Source of the DNA: Loxodes magnus
Lineage: Eukaryota; Ciliophora; Karyorelictea; Loxodida; Loxodidae
DNA: 64,000 nt
Assembly (NCBI GenBank): GCA_946699065.1
Contig: CAMPDV010000927.1
Span: forward strand, 62,001-126,000
Direction of reading: 5' to 3'
Numbering within the stretch: the stretch's first letter is position 1; the number at the start of each line of letters is the position of its first letter. The notes under the pieces were generated by a model. The model was not told the origin of the DNA. It searched no databases and worked only from the letters and a program-made list of their open reading frames with translations. Shown one piece after another: positions 1 through 14,500 of the stretch. A program made the translations under genes and the position numbers.

Positions 1-929
1 TACTACTAACAAAATCATTCGCTATCCTAAAAGAAATTGATAAAAAATATTAAATATTTTGGTCATAATTTAATATAAATGAATTAGATTATTATCCGTC
101 TGCTAGCTTCATTATTTAATTTTTGCTTGAATGATTATATTAGATTGTTATATTTATGTAGTAGATCGGACTTTCTATATTTAGTTGGCGGTTTCTGAAT
201 ATTTTCTAGTTTGTAATTATCAAAATAAAATATTCTTGGTCTGAAATTCCGAAATTTTTAATTCAAAAGCTCATAGCATAACTTTATGAAGAATATAAGG
301 AAGGAAGTATCCATATGAATCAAAATCAGCTAAGTTAATCTCACTTTATCTTGAAGCTTTTAAAGGTTTATCTGAAATATCAATATACTTAGTTCTGTTT
401 AATAACAGCTCACAACTTTTTATTTCTGGAGATGGGTAGTAACTACATTCTTTCTCTAAAAGGCAGGGAGTTTATCACTTAGCAATTTATAATTAGTTAG
501 TATGCCCTAAAAGAGTATTAAAAAGGTAAAACCTGAATTATAGTAAATGACCAGTAAAAACATTATTTTATCCTATAACAAATACAGAACTCTCATTTCA
601 AGATAAATCATAAATGAAGCTTTTCTAAATTGCTAGGTAACTAGTGGAAGTAGAAATAATTACACTTGATTTTAATTAAGAATTAACTTTGTCCAGAGAA
701 AGTCCAATAAAAATCCAACTCGAGCAGTCTATTTTATCACTTTGATCTCATAACGTTAGATTATTTGGTTAATTTTTCCATACCATAGCAAAACTATACT
801 AGTCAACTGGATATTAATATTGATATATATTCAAACTCATTGAATCAAAGGTTCATATATTTTGCTTAATAGACCAAGATTGACAATCGCTTTTTATTTT
901 TATTAATTTCAACTAAAAAGGTTTTGGAC
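1..929. other. AT-rich non-genic stretch
   Basis: I see no recognisable protein motif, RNA or repeat here. A slightly GC-richer patch near 425-475 is too short to interpret. Open frames mean little because TAA and TAG are sense codons in this genome. Confidence 0.5.
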
Positions 930-1204
930 AGGAAACTCCTTTCCGATTGCACGACCCGACACTCTCTTTTTATGGAATAACGGGAATATCCTGTTGTGCT
1001 CCAGGCACAGCTACTAGGGAGCTCCATCGCTATGAGCAGCCAGGCTTCAAGCCCCTACCAAGAGCGGATAATCTCAAAGACAGTGTTTCCTTCAGAAAAT
1101 GACTCTGACCAGGGACTTTCTCAGCGACAGGAAAGGAGCTTGTTCCTAGCCATAAAACCAGAAAGTGTTGTCACGAAGGTCATTCTCAGCTCCCACCATC
1201 TTTT
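930..1204. other. GC-rich island, possible structured RNA or foreign DNA
   Basis: About 270 bases at roughly half G+C stand in flanks that are about 80% A+T, with sharp edges. A plus-strand frame runs through it (Met at 972), but it spells Gln mostly as CAG, whereas the certain genes here use mainly TAA and TAG. That argues against an ordinary native gene. The segment GGGAGCT at 1017-1023 can pair with AGCTCCC at 1188-1194, and T runs lie just inside the left edge (967-971) and at the right edge (1201-1204), as at RNA polymerase III terminators. A B-box-like element (GGCTTCAAGCC) lies at 1043-1053. It could be a non-coding RNA, a retroposed RNA fragment or transferred DNA. I could not match it to a known RNA family. 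Confidence 0.4.
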
Positions 1205-4200
1205 CAATTATTCTTTTTATTTTAATAGAACTTTATTAGATATAATAATTTTAAAAAAGAATTGAAGGATTAAATAAAATAATATAGTTGCATGTACTTA
1301 TAGAAAATATAATGCTTAGCTAGATAAAATTTTAATTAATAAGCCTTTATAAATAAATAATAAATTTCATGAAGGAATTAAGATATAATTGAAGATATTA
1401 GATCTTTTTTCTTTTATAATTTCATAATTTTAATAAAATCCAAAGTTTATAATTTAAACTAAAATCAGAAAAATTTGTCTTGCTTGCATATCAAATGGAG
1501 AGAAGGGAATTTTTAATGGGACTTTGCATATGTTTTTAAATTATCAATCATAAAAGGATTAAAATAATATCTAAATTTAAAACTTTATATTATTGCTGTA
1601 TTTTTCTTTTTTACATTTGTAAGTTGAAACTTTTAATCTCATTATAATTCATTTGATATTAATTTTCTACATTATGAGCTTGATTCATGAAAAGCATAAC
1701 TTAAAATAAAAATCAAAAATTCTAATTTTTATCTACATTTTATTTACAGTTTCAGTATCTACTTTTATCTCTTTATTAAACTCTCATAAAGCTTAGTTTA
1801 TTATTTTTTCCTCATTTATCATTTGCTTATTTAAAGGATTTTAATTTCTTTCTTTTTATACAAACATATAAAACTCATTTAAGATCTTTTAGTGTAAACT
1901 AGTTAGTATAATATATTTAATGATATTTCATTCAATTCGAATTAGATTTTAATAAAATTTAGAGAAATCCCTAATATTTTTCTCCCCAGATTTAGTTAAA
2001 TTGACAAGTAAGTCAATAAAAAATCCTAATTTTATCTTGGTTATTATTCAAGTTAGTTTTAAAAATTTAGAGTTTGTAGCATCTAAGAAATATGATATTC
2101 CTTTGTATATTAAATTAAAATTAATTTCCTTACTATAAACTTCAATTTTAAAGTTCAATTATGAGAATATTATTTTAATTTTTATCAATTTTTATAAAAT
2201 CAGTTAGCAATATATTTTTCTTTTCTCTTCTATCAACATTGCTAAGTTTAAAATTTATTTTTCTCAAAAGTATGATCTCATTTTCTCAAATTGGTTACAC
2301 TCATTTAGTTTTATGAACTAATACTTTTCCAATAATTTCTATTTGTTAATTTTCAGCAAATTATTCTATAGAAAAACACTAAAATAGCCCTTTTTTAACT
2401 CTAAACTTAAGAAATTTAGATTATTATTTAATATTCATAGAAAATAGCTAATTCTATTATAATTTTTATTTAAGTAGTTTCTTTTTATTTTTAATCTTTT
2501 AATTTATAGTTATAAGACAGTCATCTATTTACTAATGCTTCATCAAATTAAAATGGATTGTAGAATAGCAACTCAAATTAATAAAAAGTTAAAATCCTAA
2601 TTGTTTTATATTGATTAATTTCTTTTACTATCTCATGGAAAAATTTTATTTAAATCCATTATATTTACCTAGTTAATCTCTTATATGAATCATTCATCAA
2701 AAGTAAAAATCTACTTTAATTTAGCCAATGCATGAGCTTTATCCCTAGAATTAATTTTTTTTGCAAATTATTTTATTGATCTCATAGTAGTTTTTTATAC
2801 TTAAAATGAAGTTAATTACTAATTAAATCTCAAGCATCTTTTTCATTTACTTATATTGCTAGCTTTAAACTTTTTTATTTTTAATTAAAATTCCTTTAAC
2901 TTTTAAAAAGGAACTACCATAACTTTTTTCAGGAAATTAAAAAAGCTTTAATTTTATAAAATTTCTAGATAATCTGGGTACTACTATTCTATTAGCAGCA
3001 TATGCCTTTTAAACTAGAAAATATTTTAAATTTTTTATTAAACTAAAGATTTAATTTTAAGTTATTGTAGAATCAAGTTCATCTAATCTTTATTATTTCA
3101 TTTTGTATAATAGATTATATCTTTTATTCTTCTCTAGTTAATGATATAAAATGCTTATAAAGGAGAGATATCTATTATTATACTTGCCCTATCATTTAGA
3201 GTTCTTCTACTTTAAATTCTTATTTAAACCAATCAATTATATTATGTAAATTCATAACTTTTTTAAATACTTGGAGAAACCTTAAAGTCAAAGAGACAAG
3301 TGATTCTTTAATTCGTCTTTACTTTATAGCAATCTAAACAAAGCATACTACTATATTTAAGAAATAAAGTAGAGAGGCTTTCTGTATTAAAGCTTCACTG
3401 ACACAATCTTAAAAATAAGCTTCCTACAGCTATGAAGCTATGATATAATTTGAAATAAAAGGTTATATATTTCTAAAATATAACTATTTACATTATAACT
3501 TATATAACCTTTTTTGTGTATTTAGTTTAAGTTTTTATAGCTATAATACATTTAGATTTTAACTTTTGCTATAAAAGTTCAAATTAATTGGCCAGTTATC
3601 TATTACAAACTTTTTTTCTCAGCTAGATATCTAAAAAAGAAATACTTTCTAGGAGAATATAAAATATACTGAAAAAGAGTCTTATTAAATAAAGTGAATA
3701 AAGTATTTAAATCATATACTTTATTGTTAACTAATAATAATAAACTTATCTTTGATACTTGCAAAGTAAAGTTCTAGTGCTACTTATTAAAAAAGTTAAA
3801 AACTTTAATAGAAAGCTATAGAATCTTATTTTAAAATGCCTTTATAATAAAAACTTAAATCTGGTATATAAAAAGTACCTCTTTTAGAAGCCTTTTAGAG
3901 ATATAATTTGATTTATGTTCTATCACAGTGTTCTTATTAATTTAAAGTTAATACCTTAGTTAATTTATAGTAGACTTGTGTTATCTGGGAATGAAATTAA
4001 ATAGGTTGAATGATCTAAAACTAAAAGAAATTAAAAGAAATTAATTATCACTCTCAGATATCAAATAATTTTGGTATTAAAAGAAAGATAAAAGATATGA
4101 TATATTGTTATAGCAATGCTATGATAATTTGATATAAAGGCTTAATAATTCATATTAAATTGAAGTCTTATAAAGGTATGCTAAAATTATTTGGCTAATA

Positions 4201-7200
4201 AATAGTTTTTCTTTGTCGATGCATCGGATGATAATAATTTATTGCCTTTTACCCCTAAAACTTTTAAATCGCTTGAAACTCTAGTAGTAATAAGCAGATT
4301 TTGAGTCATTCATCAAACAGATTATTAAAATATTCACTAACTCAGGATTTATCTTCACATAATGATGCTTAGGATGCTATAAATTAAATTAATTGTTTAT
4401 ATAATAAACTCTAATCTCAACTCTAATCTACTTGTATTATTTCATCATTTACTTCTACACGATTTATTTATATTAGTTATGGTAAATAAAGATAATCTAC
4501 ATTGGATATAAAGTAAGAAAGTATAAATCAATTTACTTTCTATTAAAATAATCACTTTATTTATTAAGTAAAATAGATGAATTTAATACCTATGCTTTAT
4601 TTTAGTTATCGCTTAACTGTCATTTAAAAGATAGAACTACTAATAGTATTAGCCATTTCTATAAAAATATCATACCTCTCTTCTCCCCATACTTCTACTT
4701 TTCATAGATAATGAAGCAAATGCAAGTCATATGGAAAAATACATGAATGAGTTTTTAACTTAAAGATTGGGAAGGCTTCTTTCCTATATTTCTTGTTAAG
4801 TTTAGTTAATTTCTGTAAATATCTATATTCCTTGAAGTTGCTCTCTGAATATCAGCAACAAGTATTTTTCATTAACGTAAAGTTGCTTCTTAATAAAATT
4901 TTGTTTTCACTCCTTCTTCTAAATAGTTTTTAATAGTAAATTCGCTTGAAATAGTGAGTAAGTGCTCATTATTTATTCCATAAAACTAAAATTTCTTAAA
5001 TACTAAAAGTATTAAATCCCAAGTTTCAATTATATACAAAAAACTTTCTAGATTATACTCTGAATAATATAAAGCTTCTTTACATAATCAAAGGTAGAAA
5101 CGAAAGAAGCATTTTACCATATTATGTTTAAATTAAAGTCAGTTTAAGTTTATGAAACAGACTTAATTAAATTAGAGATAGACTTCTGTAAAGACTTTCT
5201 TGCCAATGTTGTCTTTTCTTATTTTTTTCATACAATTTATGCCTCTCATTAAGTTCAAGACACAAGTTCACCTCAAATATTCAGCTTTTAGTAATGTAAT
5301 CCTGCGACAAAACATTTACAAATGCCAGAATGTAGCATTCTTATAACGACTAAGAATCAATTAAAAAATGCATCTTCTATGCAGAATAGGAAAAAAAATT
5401 AATTCATTTTCCAAAGCCATTCATGAAAGTTCATATTATGCAATTAAATCCTAGAAAAGTTAACTTTACTAAGATAGATAGTTATGACGTAAAGCTTTCG
5501 TGCTATATTTTAATTAAAATTTTATAAATAATTGAAGAAATAGCTTTCATATGAATTTTATAAGATGAAAATATATTATTTAAAAGATTCAAATTTAAGA
5601 AATTGTGTATTCATATCCTTCTAGCAAAACATAAGACAAATCTATTCTTTAAATTAAACTTTTGCTGCTTGTTTAATAGAAATTAACAATTTTCTTACAA
5701 AGCTCTTAGTTTTTAATTAGTTTTACATAGAGTATTCAGGGTTATTATATGAAGTTACTTAAGATAATTATGAAAGTAAATAACTAAATTTAATAGTAAA
5801 AGATTTAAATAAAAGGTTAGACAATTTAGTCTACTGATTCTCCTTTTTTTAGAAGGAGATAAACTATGGAAACTCAATTAAAATTAATTTTGCACGATTT
5901 TATGTTGGTAGCATCTATTTATTCCACTATTTTTTAATGAAAAAATAGTAAATTTAGCTATCTTCATTATTATTAATTAGTATAAGTTAAGGCTTTATTT
6001 TAAAAGAAAGATATATTAATGTATCTAAATTCTTTGCCAACTAATTAATTTTGCTTTATCTTTACAAATTAGCTTCATATGAAGATCTATCTTTATATAT
6101 TAAAAATAATATCCTTAATTTTCTTATTTTATAGTATTAATTTCGATTAACTATATCATGCTTCCTCTTATTAAATAAATCTTTTAACATGAGTACACTC
6201 AAAGTAGCTATCATATCTTTATATAAATTGAGCGTATTTTATAAATAAGAAATCTAAAGCTTATTTAACTCTTAAATAGAGACAAAGGCAAAATTATTTA
6301 TAGCTTACAAAAGTTAAATTGTGTGAAATTTAAGATTCAAGTAGTATGAGTATTAATTTTAAATTTATTACTATATGAGTACTATAGTTACTTACGTATT
6401 AAGTTAATTTATCCAAACTAGTTTAAATCAGAATTAAGAAAACTACTAAAATGTATAAAATTATCATTGAAAGATTATCCAGAGTGAAAGAATAAACAGA
6501 ACTGTCCCAAAACACTAAAAATAAATCATCAAGTTTAGAGAATCGTACCACTAGACTTGATAGCCATTTATATATTAATATATAATAATTATTTATATCT
6601 ATGTATTTATTCCTTTAAATTATGGGTAAATGATTTATTATATCATTATTAAAGCTTTCTCTTCAACGGATACTATTTTATACCTTTAATAAAGACTAAT
6701 TATTAAGATCTTTAGAAAGCTACCTTTATAAAATAAATGTTTCTTAAGTTTATTTGGAAAGTTTATGCTTTTTTTTAATTTTTATCTTTTGATAGATTTA
6801 CTATTAATTTCAGTAGCTCCTGGCTTAGTTTAAGTTAAAAGAAAGCTATTAATTAAAGCTAAGCTTAAAGTTCTGAATTAGCTTCCTAATTAACTTGACA
6901 TAAATAATTAAATTAAAGGAAAGAATTTTGCTTTTAGCCAGCGAATTAAAAAACTCAAGCTTAAAATAAAATTTTTCTTTATTAGACTAGCAAAATTAAA
7001 TTAAATAAGGACCAAAGCTATTATATCCGCTATCTTATGTACTAAGTTTAATCATATACTTTGGTTTAACCTCATACTTATTAAAAGTGAGTGACTTTAC
7101 TTTAAAATTTATTTATCAGTTAGAAAATAAAATTGCTTAATATATATTGTTTATCTTTCATAACCTTAATCAATTGTTCACTTTATATCTTAAAATATAT

Positions 7201-8565
7201 CCTTTTAATTTAAAAAATCCAGACTTAAGATTAAAGTGAATGAACTTCGAAGATTTAATGAAATAAATTTGGTATATTTAGTAAGCTCCTTATAAAATAC
7301 ACTCTGGTGTATTTGTTTCACTTTTAGCTTCTTTAGCAATTCATAGAGAAATGGTTAGATAATTATTTGTAGAAGATTTATATTAATTAGTTATACTAAA
7401 TTTACTATATAATAATCAAGATTTTCAGCATAATTAAGCTAATTTTTCAATTCCATAATAAGAGATTTAATATCTTATAAAGAATTCCCTGCTATGATTA
7501 AAATTAGGTATTTATTCATTTGTTTTTTTATTATTTCCTCTCTTCGAAAAATTTCCATCTATATATTTAAAAAAATTAGGTATATGAAATAAACTTATCT
7601 TACTGATATAACACTACTATAAAATCTGAAAGCTTTATTTATTAAGCTAATTTAATTAGAATCTATTTATTATACCAAAAGTACCACAGCTAAATACAAT
7701 ACTAAATCTACGAAGAAAATACAAGAAATAGAATGTTTCTAAGCCTATTGTATCTGGACTATTCATTTAAATTTTAAAGCAATTTAATCTTATTTAAAAA
7801 TAGAGCAAACATTTCCCTTATAAAATTATACAATCAAGAGAATTAAATAAGTATGATATTGTATCTACAATTAACCTAGTATATGGTATAAAAGATTAAG
7901 TTCTTATTAACTGCTATTCTAAAATTAATCTAACTTTAGACAAGCAAAATTAATTTGAATCTCATGTATGGAAATATCAAAAGACTCAGTAAGAAAGATG
8001 CTTTCAAAAAATTTAAAATTAATTCTGGTTTAATAAACACTTTATAAAATCATTCATTTTTAGTTATTAATAACAGTGTAAAATTTTGGTTGTAAAGCTG
8101 CGAAATTGAATCAATACGTAGTAAAAGAATAAAAATTATCATAAATGTGTAATTAGAAATATTTATCTAACTATGCTTGCTAGTCGCATATGATAGATAT
8201 TTAAGAAATAGGGACTTTTTATATTTTTATATAAGTTATTCTTATATATGAGTCCATTAAATTTATCGTTAACTAAAGGTATAAAAATGAAAATATTCCA
8301 ACACCAATAAATAAGCCTATAATGCATGTATAATTAATGAATGCAATATTTGTTTTATAGTAGATAAATAGACTTAAATTATAATAATTTATAGATCTAA
8401 GTTCTTAAGAAGATGCTTTATGAAATTAAAACCAATTTGAGTATTTAAAATATTAAGAAATCTAAGCTAGCCTTAATCCTTATACAACTTAATTGAAGAT
8501 TTTAAACTTAAATTTATTCTTAGGATTTACTTTAAAGCTTAGCTATTAAATAAACAATTATAATA
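1205..8565. other. AT-rich gene-free stretch
   Basis: No gene is recognised in these 7.4 kb. The plus-strand stretch around 3269-3450 has a codon-like pattern and slightly higher G+C, but no family signature, so I do not call it. A hairpin-forming inverted repeat at 3457-3513 is listed separately. Confidence 0.4.
3457..3513. repeat. 13-bp inverted repeat
   Basis: AAAAGGTTATATA at 3457-3469 is the exact reverse complement of TATATAACCTTTT at 3501-3513, with a 31-base spacer. It could form a hairpin or mark a small non-autonomous element. In sequence this AT-rich, chance is a real alternative. Confidence 0.4.
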
Positions 8566-11500
8566 ATGGAGCTTAGTTCTAAATTGTTGTGGCAAGCCTT
8601 GGTGATTCAACTTTTGACTCTAACAACTTAAGCGCTTCAATTTTATGTTACAACTCCTGAAGTTTTCAGCAGACTAGGTCTAAGCGTCTCTAATGGTACC
8701 AAGTAATTTCCTTTCACATCCGTCGCATAAACAATATTTAATGCGAGTGAAGGAACTGCACATGAAATATTTCTCTCTCCTCATGATCATTATCTTGACT
8801 GCCTAAGCTGTAACTCCTGCTCGAACTAATGTGAAATAGTACGAGGAGGTGGTAGTAGTAACTGATATAAAGAAATAACGATAACGACATATTTGGATTG
8901 TTTAAAGGAGTTGAATTAGGCGATGTGTTGAAATTAGAAATAAAGTTCAACTTTAATAGTTAAAAAAACGGATATTAAATTAAACTTAAATAAAGATATT
9001 CTAACGTTTAAAAACTTAACTATTAGTGGTGATCAACTAATTACTAAAATCATATGTAACTAACCTAACTGCACTTAGTATTCATATAACTATTTTATTA
9101 AAATACTACACTCTAATTTTACCTTTTACAATGTTATCTTTAAGAACTTCTCTATAGAACCTGCTTGTTATATATACTCAGAATAAAGCACATTAGAAGT
9201 AAATAACTCAGTCATATTTAATAATAAGCCTAATGCGAATGGAACTCTTATATATGTAAACTAATCTTTAGTTACTATAAGAGGAACTAACTTTACGGAA
9301 AATAAAGGAAATGTTATAAATGGTATTTGGAGTAATATAACAGTCAATAATTCCTTCTTTATGAAAAACATAGCTACGTAAAGTCCCATTAATTATGATT
9401 ATTCTACTTTACAGCTAAATTTTTCACTCTTCTAAGAGAACTAAGGAAATTATAGTGGAGTATTGTAAGCAAATAATTCTAATTCACTGCTATATCAAAA
9501 TTCCTTTAAGAACAATAAAGCAAAGGGTTTAGGAGGAGCTCTGTATGCAGAAAATTCTAACTTTAGTGTGGATAAAACTGAGTTTATTGAGAATACTGCT
9601 ACCAATGGAGGTGGTCTTTATTTTAAAAAGTCTAAAGTTTATTTCATTAGACAATGTAATATTTCATCTAATTTAGCACTGGATACAGGTGGAGGGATTT
9701 ATTTTGATAATACAAGCATCAATACAATTAACAGCACTTGATTTATAAAGAATACTGGAACATAAAGTGGAGCTGTTTAGTTAAAATAATCTTAACTTGA
9801 CAAACTGGAAAACTGTTCATTTATATAAAACTAAGCTATATGAGTAGGAGCTTTCGGAGCTAATAATTCATACATTAATACGATTTCTTCCTTGAATGCC
9901 TCTTAAAATAAAGCTATTGCAAAAAATGGAGGATTTGCATAAATATCAGAATCTATCGTTGACACTATATAAAACAGCCAATTTAACGAAAATTAAGTAA
10001 GTTTAAACGGTGGAGCTTTCAATTTTTTAAATTCTACTTTAAATAATATGAACAATAACTCGTTCGATTCAAACAAAGCTGACCAAGGTGGAAGTTTATA
10101 TTTCTAGTAGTCAAATATTACTTCTATTACCAAGAGTCTATTTACAAAAAATAAAGCTTCTTCATACGGAGGAGTATTAAGACTAAAAAACTCAAGTTTG
10201 CTTTTAGTAGACGAATGCTAGTTTATTGGATAATTAACAACAACAGGAGCAGTTTTCTATTTTGAAAATTCAAGTATTTCTAACATAAGCAATAGCTATT
10301 TTTATTAAAATACGGCTAGTGTGAATGGAGGAGCTATTTCATTACTATATGCGAATGTTAGCTTTATATATAACAGTACTTTTATATAAAACAAAGCTAA
10401 TGGTGGAGGAGGAAGTATCTGAGGCCAGTATTCAAAAATTAGTTATATACAGAACAATTATTTTCAACTAAACAGTGCTACATACTATGGTGGAGTTATA
10501 AGCACTGATTAATTTAGTATTTAACTGATCGAAAATAACACTTTTATTGAAAGCTAATCATAATAAGGAGGAGTGGCATACTTTGTAAATAGTGAAGTTA
10601 ATCTAATAAAGGAAAACTATTTCTATAAAAACTAAGCTTTACAAAATGGAGGCGTTCTATACTTTCTCAAATCTTAGGCCTTTAATTTTGATGGGAATGT
10701 ACTCCTTTTAAACTCTGCAAAATATAATGGAGGAGCCTTATATTTTTCATAATCTAAGCAAAATGCAATTGTTAATAACTCCTTTTAATAAAATACGGCT
10801 GTGCAATACTATGGAGGAGCTATATTCATTTAGCAATCTAGCATCAGCTTAATAGAAAAATGTTAATTTATTGGAAATTAGGCTGTATAAGGAGGAGCTA
10901 TATTCTCATAGAATGCAAGTATCATTAATATTAGAAGTTGTATTGGTGAGTAAAACTAAGTTAGTGGATTAGGTGGAGTTTTCTATTTCTAGTAAGTAAA
11001 CGTAAGTAGTTTAAAAGACAGCTAATTCTAAGTAAATTAAGCCTAATAAGGAGGAGCATTCTATATAATATAATCATCAGTTTAGTAAATAGAATCTTGT
11101 AATTTTAATCTTAACTCTGCCTTAATATTAGGTGGAAGTATTGCTATTAAATAATCTAACATTGGGTATTTTTAGAAGAATCAGTTCAGTAATAATAGTG
11201 CTAATTAGCAAGGAGGAGCCATTTGAATAGAAGCTTCATAAATAACTTGAATAAAAGATTGCTCATTTACTGGGAATTTAGGGTTTGAAGGAGGTTGTAT
11301 AAATATACAAAAGTCAAATGTAAGTATAATATCTAATATAAACGCCATTGAGAATAAAGCAATTGGAAGATCTGGAGGATTTATGTTTCAAAACTGTACA
11401 AACATCATTTATCTAACTAACAGTTACTTTTCTTACAACTAAGCTGCTTATCAAGGTGGAGTATTTTACTTATTTAGCAACTCTAGTATCTTAAATATTT

Positions 11501-14500
11501 AGAGGAACACCTTTAAGTAGAATACTGCTAAATAAGGGGGAAGTTTATACTTATAAGATTCCAATGCTTATTTTATAGAAAATAGCGAATTTATTTAAAA
11601 TAAGGCTTTAGATTGAGGAGGTACTATTTCAACTGAAAACGCTATAATATTATCCATTTAAAACAGTTTATTCAGTGATAATCATGCTAATTATGGTGGT
11701 TCGTTATACGCTAGTAACAGCTTCATTAATTAAATTTAAAGTATAATCGCAATAAAAAATGAAGCCTTAATTTGAAGTGGAGGATATGCATATTTGCATA
11801 ATTCCATTTTGAATCAAATAAGAGATAGTCATTTCACCTAAAATGTTGCCAATAAATATGGTGGAGTTTTGGCTTTTTATTATGATTTGGAAAAAAATGA
11901 TTTTGAGATGTGAAATAGCTCCTTTAGTGATAACTTAGCGTTGTATGGAAGTGTTGGGTATTTCTAGAAACAGAAAGTGATTTTAGGAAAGTTAACTGTA
12001 ATGAGTAACTAAGCAAGAGCATCTGGAGTGTTCTATATTGAACAGTCAGAAAGTTGATTTTGACATATACTAGTTAAAAATAATAAGGCTAATAAAGGAG
12101 CATTTATTTATAGTATCTACTCAAATAATTCTTTAGAGAATGTACATGCTTATGATAACTAAGCAGAGGAAATAGGAGGTTTAGTTTACTAACAGTATGG
12201 ATATTTAAATATTAGTAATTAGATAGTTTGTTAACATAAGGCTTAGTATGGAAGCTGCTTATTTGTAACATTGGCTACTTACATTATAATTACTGAAAGT
12301 AAATTTCTAGATAGTCTAGCAACAGATGGAAGTTTAATAGAAATATCAAACTCTAATAGCTTATAACTATTTGAATGCAAATTTATAAACAACTTAGCTA
12401 ATTCAGTTCTTTATGCCTCTTAAATAGTATAAATGACTATAAGTTAGAATGATTTAAAATTAAATAAAGCACAGTATGGAATAATAGAGACTAAGAATGT
12501 TAAACTAGAAATAGATGAAAGTAAAATCGAATGAAATTAGATTTATAGTGGATCTTTAGTTTAAGTATTTAATAAGCATTTTTCTATAGCTAATATAACC
12601 ATCTCTCATAATATCAATATTAATGGAGTCATTATTTCTCTTTTTTAATCCAATGGAACAATCTAACATTCTAATTTTTATGGGAATTAAGGAATGAAAG
12701 GTGCTTCTATTTAATCTTAATTTTCAATCTATTAAATAGTGGGTAGTTATTTCTATGGCAATAGAGTTATTAATTCGGGAGGAATCATAGAAGCTAGTCA
12801 AGATAAAATTTAGATAGATAACTGTACCTTTATTTAAAATGAAGCTTTTATAGGAGCTGTCTTTTTCTTTTCTTAAGTAGATGCTCAAATAAATAACATC
12901 ATCAGTAATGAAAACATAGCAAATATAGGAGGATGCATGAAAGCTTAATAGTCAGATATATAAATTACTAACTCTTAGTTCAATTATAATAAAGCAGATG
13001 AAGGAGCTACTTTTCATGTATAGATGTCAATTATCAATCTATTTAAAGTCTAATTTAAAGGAAATATTGCTAAAAGCAAAGGAGGAGTTATATTTATGGA
13101 ATTAAAAAGCTAATTCAAAATAGACAAATCATAAGTGACTGAAAATGAAGCAGATGAAGGAGCATTCATATTCAACTAAAATTCCTATTTTTAGATTAAA
13201 GATTCATAAATACAGGATAACAAAGCATATGCAGTAGGAATAATAAACTTATGAAATTCAAATTAGCAGAAATAAAGTGAAGTTATAGATACAATCTTTA
13301 TTAATAATTATATGAAAGAATCACTCATTTATGTCTATAAAAGTAACTTAGAATTAAGATAAGTCAATGTTTCAAATAATATAGCTACAGGATAAACTTC
13401 TGGAGTTCATACTTCAAATGCAAAATTGTATATTCAAAATTCTAATTTTAATAATTAAAAAGCAAATACAGCAACTTTTATTTTAGGAGAATCAAAGTCA
13501 GAAATAGAAATTATTTATTCATCATTTAATAATGGAGAAGCTATATTTGGAGGTGCCTTTTATTTAACAGAATCTTAACTAATATTCAACTTCATTCATT
13601 TCTAAAATATGACGTCTCCTTAAGGAGGAGTAATTTATGCGATTTCATCTAATTTAACTATTCAAAACTCACGATTAACTCAGTGTTCATCCTCAAATGA
13701 AGGATCAGTTGCTTTTATAAAGGATTCTAATATGAGACTACAAGAATCTATTATATAAGATTACATCAACACTGCAATAGTTATTTAAGAGCAAAGCTAT
13801 CTAAATGTAACTTCCACCATCTTTAAAAATGGAGTCAGTGAAGCAAATTATGGATCAGCAGTTTACTCCTTAAACTCTTAAGTAGATATATCATACTGTA
13901 ATTGTTCTAATTAATAAGCTAAATAAGGTTCATGTTTTGCTATTTTAAATGATAAGATCAAATATAAATACTTCATTACTAATAATACTTTCACTAATTG
14001 TACTGCTAACCACTAAGGAGGAGTAGGATACTGTCAAAATGCTAATATTACATTTAACAATAACTTGTTCATTAACAACTAATTAAAAGGATAAGATGCT
14101 TAGTTATAAAAAGGAGGAGCTTTAAGATTAGTATGTGACTAGCAGTAAAAATGCGAGTATAAAATAGAAAATAACTAATTTATTAATAATCAAATCAAAA
14201 GTTATTCAAGTGAAGGAGGAGCTATTTCCTTCTAGGGAACTTTACCTATTTTCATTCCTCATATAACAAGCTAAGAAATTTGCTCCTTGTTTGTTAATAA
14301 CTCTGCTACTTATGGTAGTAATTTAGCTTCATTTGGATACACTTTAAGTAATAGCTATAAAGATGATGCTTTAAATCAGTGTAATGAAAGAAGAACTTAG
14401 AGATTGTTAGATAATTAGTTACCAGGATTTTTGATTTCTGAAAGGCGTATTTACATTACAGACATTTATGGATAGATAATAAAAACTGATAATACATCAA

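Noticed and set aside
980-1030. CAGCTACTAGGGAG resembles part of the vertebrate 7SL/Alu domain
   Set aside because: The rest of the SRP fold (helix 8 with its GNAR loop and asymmetric loop) could not be found, so a short match is not enough.
1043-1053. B-box-like GGCTTCAAGCC as a possible tRNA T-arm
   Set aside because: The flanking bases do not pair into a T-stem or acceptor stem, and no anticodon arm is visible upstream.
1130-1200. Short matches to RNase MRP and U1 snRNA words (TCATTCTCAG, TCACGAAGGT)
   Set aside because: Supporting core motifs are missing or lie on the opposite strand. Matches of ~10 bases occur by chance.
5851-5868. AGAAGGAGATAAACTATG resembles a bacterial ribosome binding site and start
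   Set aside because: The window is clearly nuclear ciliate DNA, and no recognisable protein follows the ATG. Chance purine-rich match.
3269-5900. Very long plus frame with plausible-looking peptide
   Set aside because: Under this code only TGA could interrupt it, and the text is compatible with ~25% G+C random DNA. No motif or homology supports it.
8738-8950. Minus-strand 70-residue frame
   Set aside because: It lies antisense inside the certain giant gene and has no own signature; it is a shadow.
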